Shown piece by piece: positions 55,701-63,430 of a DNA stretch of 64,000 bases. The notes beneath the pieces are model-generated. The model made no database searches and was not told where the DNA came from. It saw only the letters and a list, made by a program, of their open reading frames with translations. This DNA is from Candidatus Eisenbacteria bacterium. GTDB taxonomy: Bacteria > Eisenbacteria > RBG-16-71-46 > JAFGJU01. The first letter of the stretch is position 1. Every line of letters begins with the position of its first letter. The translations under genes were made by a program, and so were the position numbers. The stretch spans positions 62,001 through 126,000 of the forward strand of contig JAPLKG010000017.1 in NCBI GenBank assembly GCA_026388185.1, given 5' to 3'.

Positions 55701-57093
55701 CGGCGCCATCCCCGGAGTGCATCTTGCCGGTGAAATCGTGGTCTCTGAGAATCACCTTGAGCGAGCTCCCGCTCATCGTGTGAATCTGGTGATTGTCGTA
55801 GCCTATTCCGTGAACGTCGTCGTCGAGAATGACCGAATAGACCCCGTTGTTGGTCCAGTTGTCACCTATCCAATCTGAAACGCCGGCCGACGGATAGGAA
55901 GAGGAGCTGAGCCAGACCCGCTCGGGAACCCACGCCACGCGCGGGTAATAACCGTATCTTGTGTTGCCCATCTGGGTCTCGATGTTGACCGCCCAGTCGT
56001 TCATGCTGTTCTGCACAAACGGCATCATGTGCTGTCCGTAGGCCGACGAGACTATTCCGGCCCATCCCTCTGTCACGCCCGTCGCAAGCCACGTGTTGAA
56101 GTCCATTACGTCTCCGCAATTGTGATCCCAGAGTTGCGAGGTCTGAAGAAGAGGACAAAGCTGGAAGTTGCCGGGGATCCCCGTGGCCTCGTGCTTTTCG
56201 AGGGTTTCGTCGAAGCCGCTCTCCGCCTCGGCGCCGTAGCGACCGTGGAAGACGTCGGAGTGACCGAGACCCTGGTTACCGTGGTGAACGAAGGCGACGT
56301 TCGCCTCGTACGTGACGGGAGCCGGGTCAAAAGCCGTGAGCGTGTCCAAAACTGTGTTCCCTGATGCGGTAATGACAAAATACCCCGTGACGTTCTGCGC
56401 GACGGGGGCGGCCGAAACCCTTGCGCGGGGAATCGCCGCAAGGACGGCGTCGGAGGAACTGACCACGTTCATGAAGCGTTCGTCAAAGAGAGTCTCTCCG
56501 GCGGCCGAGTTGGTGCGGACGCGAAGACTACCGGGGACGTGAGCCGCTTGCGCGCCCGCGGGAGACTCACCTGCTCCTGTGCCTGCCGCACCGGGTCTGA
56601 TCTCGACGAGCTCGTCCCAGGCAAACGGCGCTCTGCCTGCCAGACCGTTCGGCAGAGCGGTCTCACCTCCGGGGGCATTGTCAATCAGGACATAGACGCG
56701 GATGCCTTTGCTGAAAAATATCTCTTTCCCGGTTCTCAGGTCCTTCATGCTTACGAGGCTCACTCGAAAGCTCTCGTATCCGTCCTGCTCGTGAACGTAG
56801 AGTGAGAGAATGTCTCCCGGCGAAACTGAACCGTCTTCACGCCGGATGACCTTGCCCACTCCCTTGAGCGAACCTGAAGGCCATGCGACGGGAGCCGCTA
56901 GAAGCCTGGCCGAGAATGTTCCAGGCGCGGGAGAAGCAGTGACGCCGGCGGGTAGACTCTGAGCGCCGATTCCCTGGCGACCATCGGCATCACCGCCCGG
57001 AACGGGCGCCGCCAGCGCGTACGCAAGAGACACCAACGTAAGCCCAAGGACGATTAGCGACGTGACAATAGTCGATTGCAGTGTGCGCTCCAT
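52753..57093 (-). CDS. Giant secreted GH57-like protein with DOMON-like and sorting domains
   Basis: 1446 aa from ATG 57093, six bases after the LacI-type gene. Signal peptide (~1-30); beta-rich N-region (~60-250); GH57-like barrel (~265-670) with 'ANVAFVHHGNQGLG', 'AYGQHMMPF', the nucleophile motif 'VAWVPERVW' (E391) and candidate acid in 'YADDWEM' (D488/D489); a Gly/Tyr/Asn-rich insertion ('GGDGYGNCAGTGGNCKNYG'); GH57-type C-terminal beta-sandwich ('SDIDNDGYSELVMYN', ~680-930); SbsA-like domain; CBM9/DOMON-like module (~1050-1260; 'IDGHLSSDEWPACAMA'); T9SS/FlgD-like domain ('NFPNPFNPATTVELSL'). Probably a surface-exposed alpha-glucan hydrolase or transferase. The barrel is divergent, so activity is less sure than for the other two GH57 proteins. 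Confidence 0.82.
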   Translation of the reverse strand: MERTLQSTIVTSLIVLGLTLVSLAYALAAPVPGGDADGRQGIGAQSLPAGVTASPAPGTFSARLLAAPVAWPSGSLKGVGKVIRREDGSVSPGDILSLYVHEQDGYESFRVSLVSMKDLRTGKEIFFSKGIRVYVLIDNAPGGETALPNGLAGRAPFAWDELVEIRPGAAGTGAGESPAGAQAAHVPGSLRVRTNSAAGETLFDERFMNVVSSSDAVLAAIPRARVSAAPVAQNVTGYFVITASGNTVLDTLTAFDPAPVTYEANVAFVHHGNQGLGHSDVFHGRYGAEAESGFDETLEKHEATGIPGNFQLCPLLQTSQLWDHNCGDVMDFNTWLATGVTEGWAGIVSSAYGQHMMPFVQNSMNDWAVNIETQMGNTRYGYYPRVAWVPERVWLSSSSYPSAGVSDWIGDNWTNNGVYSVILDDDVHGIGYDNHQIHTMSGSSLKVILRDHDFTGKMHSGDGAGALAVLQNLASSGNGTYRIVTYADDWEMVAAMGEWAQTMPYAKGTYDWMMDKCVSESSWLHTWKLADALSNPSFNGSSAMSVTNGTYWGIGGTDGYGGSNNAWYTHWAGYIPYANGGDGYGNCAGTGGNCKNYGTLWDDAYDALMAAPNNNISQAGWYVLMTNLHETGWHDYVGGPISDWEKKYSSHMKNANTYAEASRWAAGLYANSTGAYLSDIDNDGYSELVMYNDRVLAVFESIGGRAVNIFAKGSDYSFSVVGVDNAYWYGTDADYNDGNHVGALSDVGPNYQHSLYSMEVNQASGDTVQATFQHEGVKKIVKLIAGQPYLDVIYYTGGTQAYVQTGFSPDLVDLVWNASMDRIWVSDIAYVGQRNPNTGATGAYVVGTGGTSHVRDFTGTIMKGDEITGRQAFELYLYAGKTSTPDGQGRVAELEVLADSLYDKVKPEVVTSTYFPGRDELSIEFTEDINYQQVTLTGISIDDDNDGAAEVTLDSSSHVTNTANGPAIVISVAAATAAQIEALNTSNLRLLLAVNTVCDVHGNGNLAVRNTDNKMISYGLPTMIAIDGHLSSDEWPACAMAVRDSNDSQWSSSNEIDALYVAMDSTYLYLALDGKVTANSWIVYLDTDPGGSNGQTDLTGIDHWERGALFTASGFKADWEYGCYQHQGQSDGDSFWKITSPTTSVAYSDSILSAFDSMHYYGDVGGSELAIPWSVLFGLGEGRVPEHCSISMVASLCWDPEPSGVLGGDSAPSNVSAVLPTIDRVFTFVVDADGDGRPDLPDGTPPTLASAQSLGDTLVSVVFSECVTAATAEEIGNYSAYETLVPGNQLPILDATLQGDGKTVVLKTGQQLPLSYTVQVSGVQDTSCYKNEIEANSSVEFDGETTSVPGEPRPTVDILHQNFPNPFNPATTVELSLAGSAHVRLRIFDSQGRVVRTLADANLGPGVWRFVWNGVSEDGRVCGSGVYFYSVESDRIRETRKMILLK

Positions 57094-57098
57094 GTTCC

Positions 57099-58169
57099 TT
57101 AACCCTCTTTCCTGAGACTTGAGATCGCTCCTCTTGGTGTCTCCAAATGTGTCGTGACGTTGCAGCCGCAAGATTCGCGGACTATGAGCTCAGTAGCAAC
57201 CGTCTCCTCCACCGGCCATTCCCCGGAACCGGAGAGTTTCTTGAGCAAGAGACTGGTAGCGAGACAGCCTATTTCGAACATGGGTTGCCTGAGCGTGGTG
57301 AGTCGTGGTTCGACGTACGAACCCAGCGCTATGTCATCAGCTCCTACCACGGCCAGGTCACCCGGGACGGCCATCCCTGCCTGCCTCGCGTATTCGATGC
57401 ATCCGATCGCCATCATGTCGTTGCACGCAAAGACGGCACTCGGTCTATTCCTTCTGGAGAGAATTCTCCGGGCGGCCTCATACCCGCTCTGCTGCGAGAA
57501 GTCTCCGTACTCGACGTGGTTCCTTACGAACTGTAGACCGCAATCCGAGACGCCTCGTTTGTAACCTTGGTTTCTCCTGAGGCCCACGGTCGTGCTGTCC
57601 AGGCCACCGATGAACCCTATGCTTTTGTGACCCAGCGAGGCCAGATGAGACACGACGAGACGCGCACCGCCGAAGTTGTCCGCCACTACGCACGAGACCC
57701 CCGGGCGCCAACTATTGACGAGAACGGCGGTGCAGCCCCCTGCGAAAACCTCTCCGACGTAGGTGTCGGTGTCGAGCGTCCCAACCAGCAGCATCCCGTC
57801 AATCTGGCGCTCGCGAAAGAGTCTCACGTGCATCGAATCCTTGAGGAAGTTCTCGGTGACCATCTCTATGATCATGCGGTAGCCATTTGAACTGAGAACG
57901 TCGCTTATGCCGCTGATGGATTCGGAAAAGTAATAGTCGCTGAAAACGTGCGCGGATATCTTGGGGACCACGACCGCCACGATCATTGAACGCTTCCTCG
58001 CGAGACCCCTGGCCATGCAGTTGGGCTCGTAGCCCACCCTTTCAATAACCTCCCAGACCTTGGCCCGCGTAGAATGAGCTATGCGAGGGTCGCCGTTCAG
58101 CACCAGAGAAACCGTGGAGCGCGAGAATCCCGAGAGCCGTGCGATGTCCCTTATGGTGTGATGCGCCAT
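57099..58169 (-). CDS. LacI-family transcriptional regulator of the glucan operon
   Basis: 356 aa from ATG 58169, where the text becomes 'HHTIRDIARLSGFSRSTVSLVLNGDPRIAHSTRAKV', the normal LacI helix-turn-helix start. An ATG at 58259 would add 30 residues; neither has a strong ribosome site. The ligand domain is periplasmic-binding-like ('DGMLLVGTLDTDTYVGE', 'RRNRPSAVFACNDMMAIGCIEYARQAG', 'VVGADDIALGSYVEPRLTTLRQP'). It is the first gene of the operon, so autoregulation is likely; maltose or a malto-oligosaccharide is the expected inducer by context only. Confidence 0.9.
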   Translation of the reverse strand: MAHHTIRDIARLSGFSRSTVSLVLNGDPRIAHSTRAKVWEVIERVGYEPNCMARGLARKRSMIVAVVVPKISAHVFSDYYFSESISGISDVLSSNGYRMIIEMVTENFLKDSMHVRLFRERQIDGMLLVGTLDTDTYVGEVFAGGCTAVLVNSWRPGVSCVVADNFGGARLVVSHLASLGHKSIGFIGGLDSTTVGLRRNQGYKRGVSDCGLQFVRNHVEYGDFSQQSGYEAARRILSRRNRPSAVFACNDMMAIGCIEYARQAGMAVPGDLAVVGADDIALGSYVEPRLTTLRQPMFEIGCLATSLLLKKLSGSGEWPVEETVATELIVRESCGCNVTTHLETPRGAISSLRKEG

Positions 58170-58273
58170 GGGATCGTCAATCGCACGATTCCCTGCAACG
58201 GGCAGATTCCCAGACGAATTGGGACGGACGGAGACTGCGGAAGTGGAACGTCGAGACATGTTTGGTTTTCTCT

Positions 58274-58285
58274 GCTCTGCAGAGC
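58274..58285. promoter_or_regulatory. Candidate repressor operator (palindrome)
   Basis: GCTCTGCAGAGC is a perfect 12-bp palindrome, about 55-65 nt downstream of the predicted start of transcription of the LacI-glucan operon. It could be the site of autoregulation. It does not match the CG-centred dyad at 21151-21164, so both cannot simply be the same operator. Confidence 0.35.
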
Positions 58286-58345
58286 GAACGTCGTTGGAGC
58301 GGTCCAAAAGACAACAACAAAAAAAGACATCTCGCAAGCAGTGGA

Positions 58346-58374
58346 ATGATAGCACATTTGAGGCTTTTTTGCAA
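58346..58374 (-). promoter_or_regulatory. Sigma70-type promoter of the LacI-glucan operon
   Basis: On the minus strand TTGCAA (58369-58374) and TATCAT (58346-58351) with a 17-bp spacer. Transcription would start near 58339 and read LacI, then the giant GH57-like gene and on. It is the clearest promoter ahead of the operon. Confidence 0.6.
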
Positions 58375-58548
58375 GCACAATACGAAGCACCAAAGGGGTT
58401 TTTCGCCACGACCTTCCCGTTTCCGATTGACGGGTGTGAAGGCTTCCACTAGCATGGGCTTCCGGGCACATTCTACCGGACATGTCTATCGTGCCGGCTG
58501 AACGCAGCCCGGATTCATTGGAACCGGTTGAGAACTTGGGGGGGTCAC

Positions 58549-59043
58549 ATGGTACGCGAGGACTACACCGACGGCGGAAGGAATGATATCGCCGCCAAAG
58601 CTGTTTCGCTCTTCATGGACACAGACTTCAACTGCGCCGAGAGTGTTCTTCTGGCTGCTGCAGAGTGCCTGACGAAGCGCACTCCCTCGATACCTTGTGT
58701 CGCGACTGCGTTCGGCGGAGGGATGGGAAGAAAGGGTTCGGTGTGCGGGGCGCTGACAGGCGCCCTCATGGCACTCGGTCAGATCTACGGGAGAAGCGAG
58801 CCGAAGGACGACAAAGAGAAAATCTATGCCCTCACGTGCGAACTCTACGATGGCTTCTCAAAGAAATTCGGAAGCCCATTTTGTGCCGAGCTTCTCGAGT
58901 GTGACCTCGGCACCGCAGAGGGAATGGACAAATATCACAAGCTAGCATTGCGTAGATTCAAGTGCAAGAATTACGTGGCGTTTTGCGGAGAGACTCTGAC
59001 CCGCATGCTGAAACCTGCCGCGCCGAAGCCGAAAACTTCCTGA
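58549..59043 (+). CDS. C_GCAxxG_C_C family protein
   Basis: 164 aa from ATG 58549, preceded by a G-run ending GGGGTCAC; the TTG at 58528 is less likely. Cysteines are spaced as in the C_GCAxxG_C_C family: 'FNCAESVL', 'GGMGRKGSVCGALTGALMALG', then 'ALTCELYDGF', 'SPFCAELLECDLG', 'RRFKCKNYVAFCGE'. These proteins are often near redox or membrane-transport genes and may bind a metal or cluster. No proven function. Its neighbours do not help. Confidence 0.88.
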   Translation: MVREDYTDGGRNDIAAKAVSLFMDTDFNCAESVLLAAAECLTKRTPSIPCVATAFGGGMGRKGSVCGALTGALMALGQIYGRSEPKDDKEKIYALTCELYDGFSKKFGSPFCAELLECDLGTAEGMDKYHKLALRRFKCKNYVAFCGETLTRMLKPAAPKPKTS

Positions 59044-59097
59044 TTGTAACCCGGCCGGTCGGAGGCAAAGCGGCAAACCCACCTCATTGCCGGGCGA

Positions 59098-60549
59098 CTA
59101 TCCCCTCTTTTCCAGCAACGCGGCGGCGCCAGCGAGATTGTCCGCGAATGCTCTTGCGTAGTCAGACTCGCGCAGCAACGAAGCCAACACCCTCGCTGCA
59201 AGCGGGACGGTTTCCTCGACGGGCAGGCAGTACTGCATTTCCAGGAATTTCGACCTTTCCTTCTCAACGACTCTACCGACGTCCTTGTTGCGTATGACAA
59301 CGTCCGCCACCAGGCCGGCCAGCACCTCGAAGTCAGTCTCTCTCATTCCGAATCGCGTCATTTCCTGGACGCCGGTTCTGATTCCGCTCGAATTAATGAA
59401 GCTCTCGTCGTCAGGAAGAGCCTGGTAGTTGACGACGATGCCGTTTTGTTCGAGCCTTTGAGCGATTTCCTCACCCGTGCCGTACTTGCGCACCCTGACT
59501 ATCACCTGGTGGGTCTGCGTGTAACCGTATGCGGAGTTTCCTTCAACATCAAGTCCGTGTTTCTTGAGATGACCCGCGAATGCCTTCGCATTCTTGATGA
59601 CCTGCGCCTGGTACTCTTTCTTGAAGGCGTTCATCTCGTGGACGGCCAAGAGCAGCCCCAGAAGCGTTCCAAGATGATGATTGCTGGTCGAGCCGGGGAA
59701 AGCTCGACCCTTGATTTCCGTCCACAGACCGGCGTTGGGCGCGCCCTTTTCCATTGAACTCGCTATGACCCCTCTCTGCGGGCCGAAGAAGGTCTTGTGC
59801 GTGCTTCCTGTAACAAGCTCGGCTCCCTCGTCGAACGGCTTCTGGAACGCTCCGTACAGGCCCAGCACGTGAGCCATGTCGTACATCAGCGTCGGCCGAG
59901 GATTCATTCCTGTCGCTATCTGAGCGACTTCGCGCACGGGTTCGGGGTAGATGAACATGCTCTTTCCGAAGACAACAAGCTCCGGTTTTGCGGCCGTCAT
60001 CAGCTCTTCCAGCTTCGAGACGTCCGCGCGATAGAGGTCGCCCTCGAGCACGGGAAAATTGACCACCCTCTCCTTTCCCGTCGCAGGGTCAACCTCGACG
60101 TAATTGAACAGCGCTCCCATGGGCTGGCTGCTCAAGTGTCCGCCCTTCGTGAGCTCGTTGTTCATGACGGCTCTCATGCGGGTGAAGGGCTTTCCCTGTG
60201 TCGCGTCACGATTCAGGAACTTCAGCATTGCCTTGAAAACGACTTCGTTCGCCATCTGGCCGCTTATCGGCCTCAGTTCCACCCTCGTGCATCCGAAATA
60301 CTCGCACATGGCGGCCCTGGTTTCTTCTTCAACGTCGCGTATGAAATCCGTGCCCTGATAGAAATAGATCTCTTTGCCCTTGAGTGTTCTGTGCTCGGCG
60401 TATCTGCCCGCCGGGTCAGATATCTCGCACAACTTCACGAGGAGACTCGGGGTCGTCTCGGAGGGGATGAGGTTGAAGCACTTGTTCTGGCGCCAGAGAT
60501 TGTTTGCAATCACCCTGTCGATGACCGATTCGATCTTCTCTCTGAGCAT
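59098..60549 (-). CDS. Serine hydroxymethyltransferase-like PLP enzyme
   Basis: 483 aa from ATG 60549 (GGAAGGA upstream; an ATG at 60564 would add five residues). Fold type I PLP enzyme with SHMT-type residues: 'FNLIPSETTPS' (Ser/Glu), 'GRYAEHRT', 'LMYDMAHVLGLYGA' (PLP Asp and His), 'TGSTHKTFFGPQRG' (PLP Lys) and 'SGIRTGVQEMTRFG' (carboxylate Arg). It is longer than usual SHMT by ~60 residues and diverges in the folate region. It follows the biotin carrier gene by 30 bp, as last gene of a leucine-degradation-type operon, where an SHMT is unexpected. Serine/glycine, 2-methylserine or a threonine-aldolase-like reaction are options. Confidence 0.8.
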   Translation of the reverse strand: MLREKIESVIDRVIANNLWRQNKCFNLIPSETTPSLLVKLCEISDPAGRYAEHRTLKGKEIYFYQGTDFIRDVEEETRAAMCEYFGCTRVELRPISGQMANEVVFKAMLKFLNRDATQGKPFTRMRAVMNNELTKGGHLSSQPMGALFNYVEVDPATGKERVVNFPVLEGDLYRADVSKLEELMTAAKPELVVFGKSMFIYPEPVREVAQIATGMNPRPTLMYDMAHVLGLYGAFQKPFDEGAELVTGSTHKTFFGPQRGVIASSMEKGAPNAGLWTEIKGRAFPGSTSNHHLGTLLGLLLAVHEMNAFKKEYQAQVIKNAKAFAGHLKKHGLDVEGNSAYGYTQTHQVIVRVRKYGTGEEIAQRLEQNGIVVNYQALPDDESFINSSGIRTGVQEMTRFGMRETDFEVLAGLVADVVIRNKDVGRVVEKERSKFLEMQYCLPVEETVPLAARVLASLLRESDYARAFADNLAGAAALLEKRG

Positions 60550-60579
60550 GTCATTCCTTCCCATCAGGCAGAGACCGCC

Positions 60580-61095
60580 TCAAGTTCCGGCGGAGGAAAT
60601 CGGTTCCAGTTCCACGAGCGGCGAGCCGAAGTTCACAGAATCGCCCGCCCCGACGTTCACGCGCTTGACACGAGCTTCGCTGCCGGCGCGGATGTTGTTC
60701 TCCATTTTCATGGACTCGACGACCACCAAGACCTGGTTGGCCTTCACCACTTCCCCTTCGGCGACCGACACCTTCACTATGACACCGGGCATCGGAGCGC
60801 AGACGACTTCCTCTGCCTTTAACGTTCCGCCGATTTCGGATTTCCGCCTGGCTCCCGAGGCCGGTTTGGCAATGCAGTATTGTCGGCCTGCGACAAAAAC
60901 GTAGAATTTTCCGTCGCTCTCCGCGGCGTGGGTGACGAAGGACTTCCCGGAAGCACTAATCCAGAAAGTGCAGGGTCCGACGGGAAGAACGTCGGCCTCG
61001 ATGGTCTCGTCGCCGAACTTGACGAGCCAGAAACCGCCCTTCTCCTCTACGTTGAGTTTCTCTTCCCTTTCGCCTACGACGAACACGAACTCCAT
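60580..61095 (-). CDS. Biotin carboxyl carrier protein of an acyl-CoA carboxylase
   Basis: 171 aa. The C-terminal biotinyl domain has 'VVESMKMENNIRAG', with the biotin-accepting Lys in ESMKMEN, and 'VVCAPMPGVIVKVSVAEGEVV'. The N-terminal ~85 residues are a beta-rich region like the linker of propionyl/methylcrotonyl-CoA carboxylase alpha chains. Here it is a separate gene, 41 bp after biotin carboxylase, while in most MccA/PccA proteins the two are fused. It carries carboxybiotin between the carboxylase and carboxyltransferase. Confidence 0.92.
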   Translation of the reverse strand: MEFVFVVGEREEKLNVEEKGGFWLVKFGDETIEADVLPVGPCTFWISASGKSFVTHAAESDGKFYVFVAGRQYCIAKPASGARRKSEIGGTLKAEEVVCAPMPGVIVKVSVAEGEVVKANQVLVVVESMKMENNIRAGSEARVKRVNVGAGDSVNFGSPLVELEPISSAGT

Positions 61096-61136
61096 TTCTT
61101 GCCTTTCACCGTTTTCTCAAGGCTCGCCAAAGCTTC

Positions 61137-62633
61137 TCATCCGGTCCCGGCGATCCGCCACCTGTTGTTGGATTTCCAGGGAGAGAAGGTCTCTCTCGTC
61201 GCGACCCCTGTCTTGACAGTGGAGCTGCTCTTGCCAAGCGCCGCGGCCAAGAGTGCGATCTTGAGCTCCAAGGGATCTCCCTCGGCCGGTTTCCACTCCG
61301 AAAAGTACTCGGGAATGAACCCGGTGTGGGTCCTGCCTTCGGCGAAGGCGGGGTGTTCCATCACGTCTGCGAGGAAGGGGATCGTGGTCTTTATACCCAG
61401 AATCACGTATTGTCTCAGGGCGGATGCCATCCTCCGCCGCGCTTGCTCTCTCGTCTCGTCCCACACGACAAGCTTCGAGAGTATAGGATCGTAGTGAACC
61501 GAAACCTCGCAACCGCTCCAGATTCCGCTGTCGCATCGAATGCCCGGCCCCGCGGGTTCTTTCACGAAGAGAATCTTGCCCGCGCACGGGAGAAAACCGT
61601 TCTCCGGATCCTCTGCATAAATTCGACATTCGATGGCGTGCCCGCGCTGACGCAGGTCTTCTTGTTTGAGCGAAAGCCTCTCGCCGGAAGCAACACGGAT
61701 CTGTTGCTTCACCAAGTCCACCCCGACCACCGCCTCCGTTATGGGATGCTCAACCTGAACTCGCGCGTTCACCTCAAGGAAGTAGAACTTCCCCGCCTGA
61801 TCCAAAAGAAACTCTACCGTCCCTGCATTTGTGTAGCCCGCCGTTCTCGCCACTTGAACCGCGACGTTGCCCATCTTCTCTCTGAGCTCTCCGCCGAGGG
61901 CAACGGACGGGGTCTCTTCGACAATCTTCTGATAGCGCCGTTGTATGGAACACTCTCTTTCGAAAAGGTGAACGACGTTGCCTTGGGTGTCGGCCAGTAT
62001 TTGAAACTCGATGTGTCTCGGCCGCTCTATGTATTTCTCGAGATAAATGGTGTCGTCTCCGAAGGCCGACCTCGCTTCTCTCATGCACGCTGCGAGAGAG
62101 TCCTCGAGCTCCTTTGCGTCTCGAACTATCCGCATCCCCTTACCGCCACCGCCACCCGCAGCTTTCACGAGAACGGGATAACCCATCTGATTGGCCTCGC
62201 CCGCCAGCGAACCCGCGTCGTTACATCCGCCCATCATGCCAGGAATGACCGGAATGCCCGCCTTGACCATCGTCTTTCTGGATTCGACCTTGTTTCCGAG
62301 AAGCCTCATGGCCTCGTGGTTTGGCCCGATGAATGTGATGCCCTCTTCCGCGCAGCGCCGGGCGAAATCGGAGTTCTCGGCCAGAAACCCGTAGCCGGGA
62401 TGAACGGCGTCGGCTCCAGCCTGTTTCGCGGCGCCCATGATTTTTTCGATGTTGAGGTAGCTCTCGAGCGGCTGAGGGGGTCCGATGCAGATCGCCTCGT
62501 CCGCAAACTGAACGTGAAGGCTTCCTTTGTCCGAGGTCGAATAGACGGCAACGGTAGGTATGCCCATTTCGCGGCAGGCCTTCATGACCCTGAGAGCAAT
62601 CTCGCCCCTATTCGCAACAAGGATCTTGTTCAT
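61137..62633 (-). CDS. Biotin carboxylase subunit of an acyl-CoA carboxylase
   Basis: 498 aa. N-terminal 'KILVANRGEIALRVMKACREMG', ATP-grasp with glycine loop 'AAGGGGGKGMRIV', and 'EVNARVQVEHPITEAVVGVDLVKQQI' are diagnostic of AccC/PccA/MccA. It carboxylates biotin on the carrier protein using ATP and bicarbonate. Its ATG overlaps the hydratase stop by four bases. Context (methylglutaconyl-CoA hydratase and carboxyltransferase) points to methylcrotonyl-CoA carboxylase rather than fatty acid synthesis. Confidence 0.94.
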   Translation of the reverse strand: MNKILVANRGEIALRVMKACREMGIPTVAVYSTSDKGSLHVQFADEAICIGPPQPLESYLNIEKIMGAAKQAGADAVHPGYGFLAENSDFARRCAEEGITFIGPNHEAMRLLGNKVESRKTMVKAGIPVIPGMMGGCNDAGSLAGEANQMGYPVLVKAAGGGGGKGMRIVRDAKELEDSLAACMREARSAFGDDTIYLEKYIERPRHIEFQILADTQGNVVHLFERECSIQRRYQKIVEETPSVALGGELREKMGNVAVQVARTAGYTNAGTVEFLLDQAGKFYFLEVNARVQVEHPITEAVVGVDLVKQQIRVASGERLSLKQEDLRQRGHAIECRIYAEDPENGFLPCAGKILFVKEPAGPGIRCDSGIWSGCEVSVHYDPILSKLVVWDETREQARRRMASALRQYVILGIKTTIPFLADVMEHPAFAEGRTHTGFIPEYFSEWKPAEGDPLELKIALLAAALGKSSSTVKTGVATRETFSPWKSNNRWRIAGTG

Positions 62634-63421
62634 GTGGACCAGCGGGGTTTCCGTTTCTCCAGGAATGCCTTCATTCCTTCCTGACCTTCGTCGCTCACCC
62701 TCAAGTTCGCTATGGCCTCGGCCGTCATTTTCTTGGCCTCGTCAAGGCTCATGGCGGGGACCTTTCTCAGAAGTTCTTTACAGATGGCAATGGCTTTCGG
62801 CCCGCTCGAAATGAGCCTCTCGACAAGCGCTGAAACGGCGTTGTCCAGATCGCCTGGCTCAACAACTTCGTTCACGAGCCCAAGCCGCATGGCTTTTTCT
62901 GCGGTGAGTCTCTCTCCCGTCAACATGAATTCTCGGCAGGCGCCCTCCCCTGCCTTGCGGATGACGTACGGCGAGATGCACGCGGGTACAAGTCCGAGCT
63001 TCACTTCACTCAAGCTGAAACGCGCGTCGGACGCAGCCACGGCAATATCGCAAGCGGCCACGAAACCCATGCCGCCGCCGACGGCGGCTCCGTTCACCCT
63101 GGCAATCGTGGGGAGCGGCAGAGAATAAATGGAGTACATTAGTTCGGAAATGTCCAGGGACTCGCTCAAGTTTTCCTCGAAAGAGTAGTCCTTCACCCTC
63201 TTCATCCAGTTGAGGTCGGCTCCCGCACAAAAGCTCTTGCCGGCCCCCGTGAACACGACCACCCTCACGTCGCGAGCTTCGCGAAGCTTACGAAACACTT
63301 CAAGTAACTCCGTTATCATGCTGTCATTGAAAGCGTTATGTACCTCGGGCCTATTAAGGATGACCTTGACCACGAGCCCCTCGGCTTCGCAGCGGATGGT
63401 TCTGAAGTCCTCCTCAAACAT
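62630..63421 (-). CDS. liuC: Enoyl-CoA hydratase family, probable methylglutaconyl-CoA hydratase
   Basis: 263 aa. Crotonase fold: 'GKSFCAGADLNWMKRVKDYS' and 'RVNGAAVGGGMGFVAACDIAVA' (oxyanion hole). The 'CAGADLNWM' text is typical of AUH/LiuC, which hydrates 3-methylglutaconyl-CoA to HMG-CoA in leucine breakdown. GAGGAAG precedes the ATG; the carboxyltransferase stop is 9 bp upstream. The operon context supports this over a general enoyl-CoA hydratase. Confidence 0.88.
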   Translation of the reverse strand: MFEEDFRTIRCEAEGLVVKVILNRPEVHNAFNDSMITELLEVFRKLREARDVRVVVFTGAGKSFCAGADLNWMKRVKDYSFEENLSESLDISELMYSIYSLPLPTIARVNGAAVGGGMGFVAACDIAVAASDARFSLSEVKLGLVPACISPYVIRKAGEGACREFMLTGERLTAEKAMRLGLVNEVVEPGDLDNAVSALVERLISSGPKAIAICKELLRKVPAMSLDEAKKMTAEAIANLRVSDEGQEGMKAFLEKRKPRWST

Positions 63422-63430
63422 CTGTCTTCC

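Larger units (their letters stand above)
58170..58548. promoter_or_regulatory. Divergent regulatory region of the glucan operon
   Basis: 379 bp between the LacI-type gene and the C_GCAxxG_C_C gene. It contains the promoter at 58346-58374, a 12-bp palindrome at 58274-58285, and two GCAAGC copies at 58334-58339 and 58371-58376. No separate gene. A plus-strand promoter for the small Cys protein is not clear. Confidence 0.5.
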
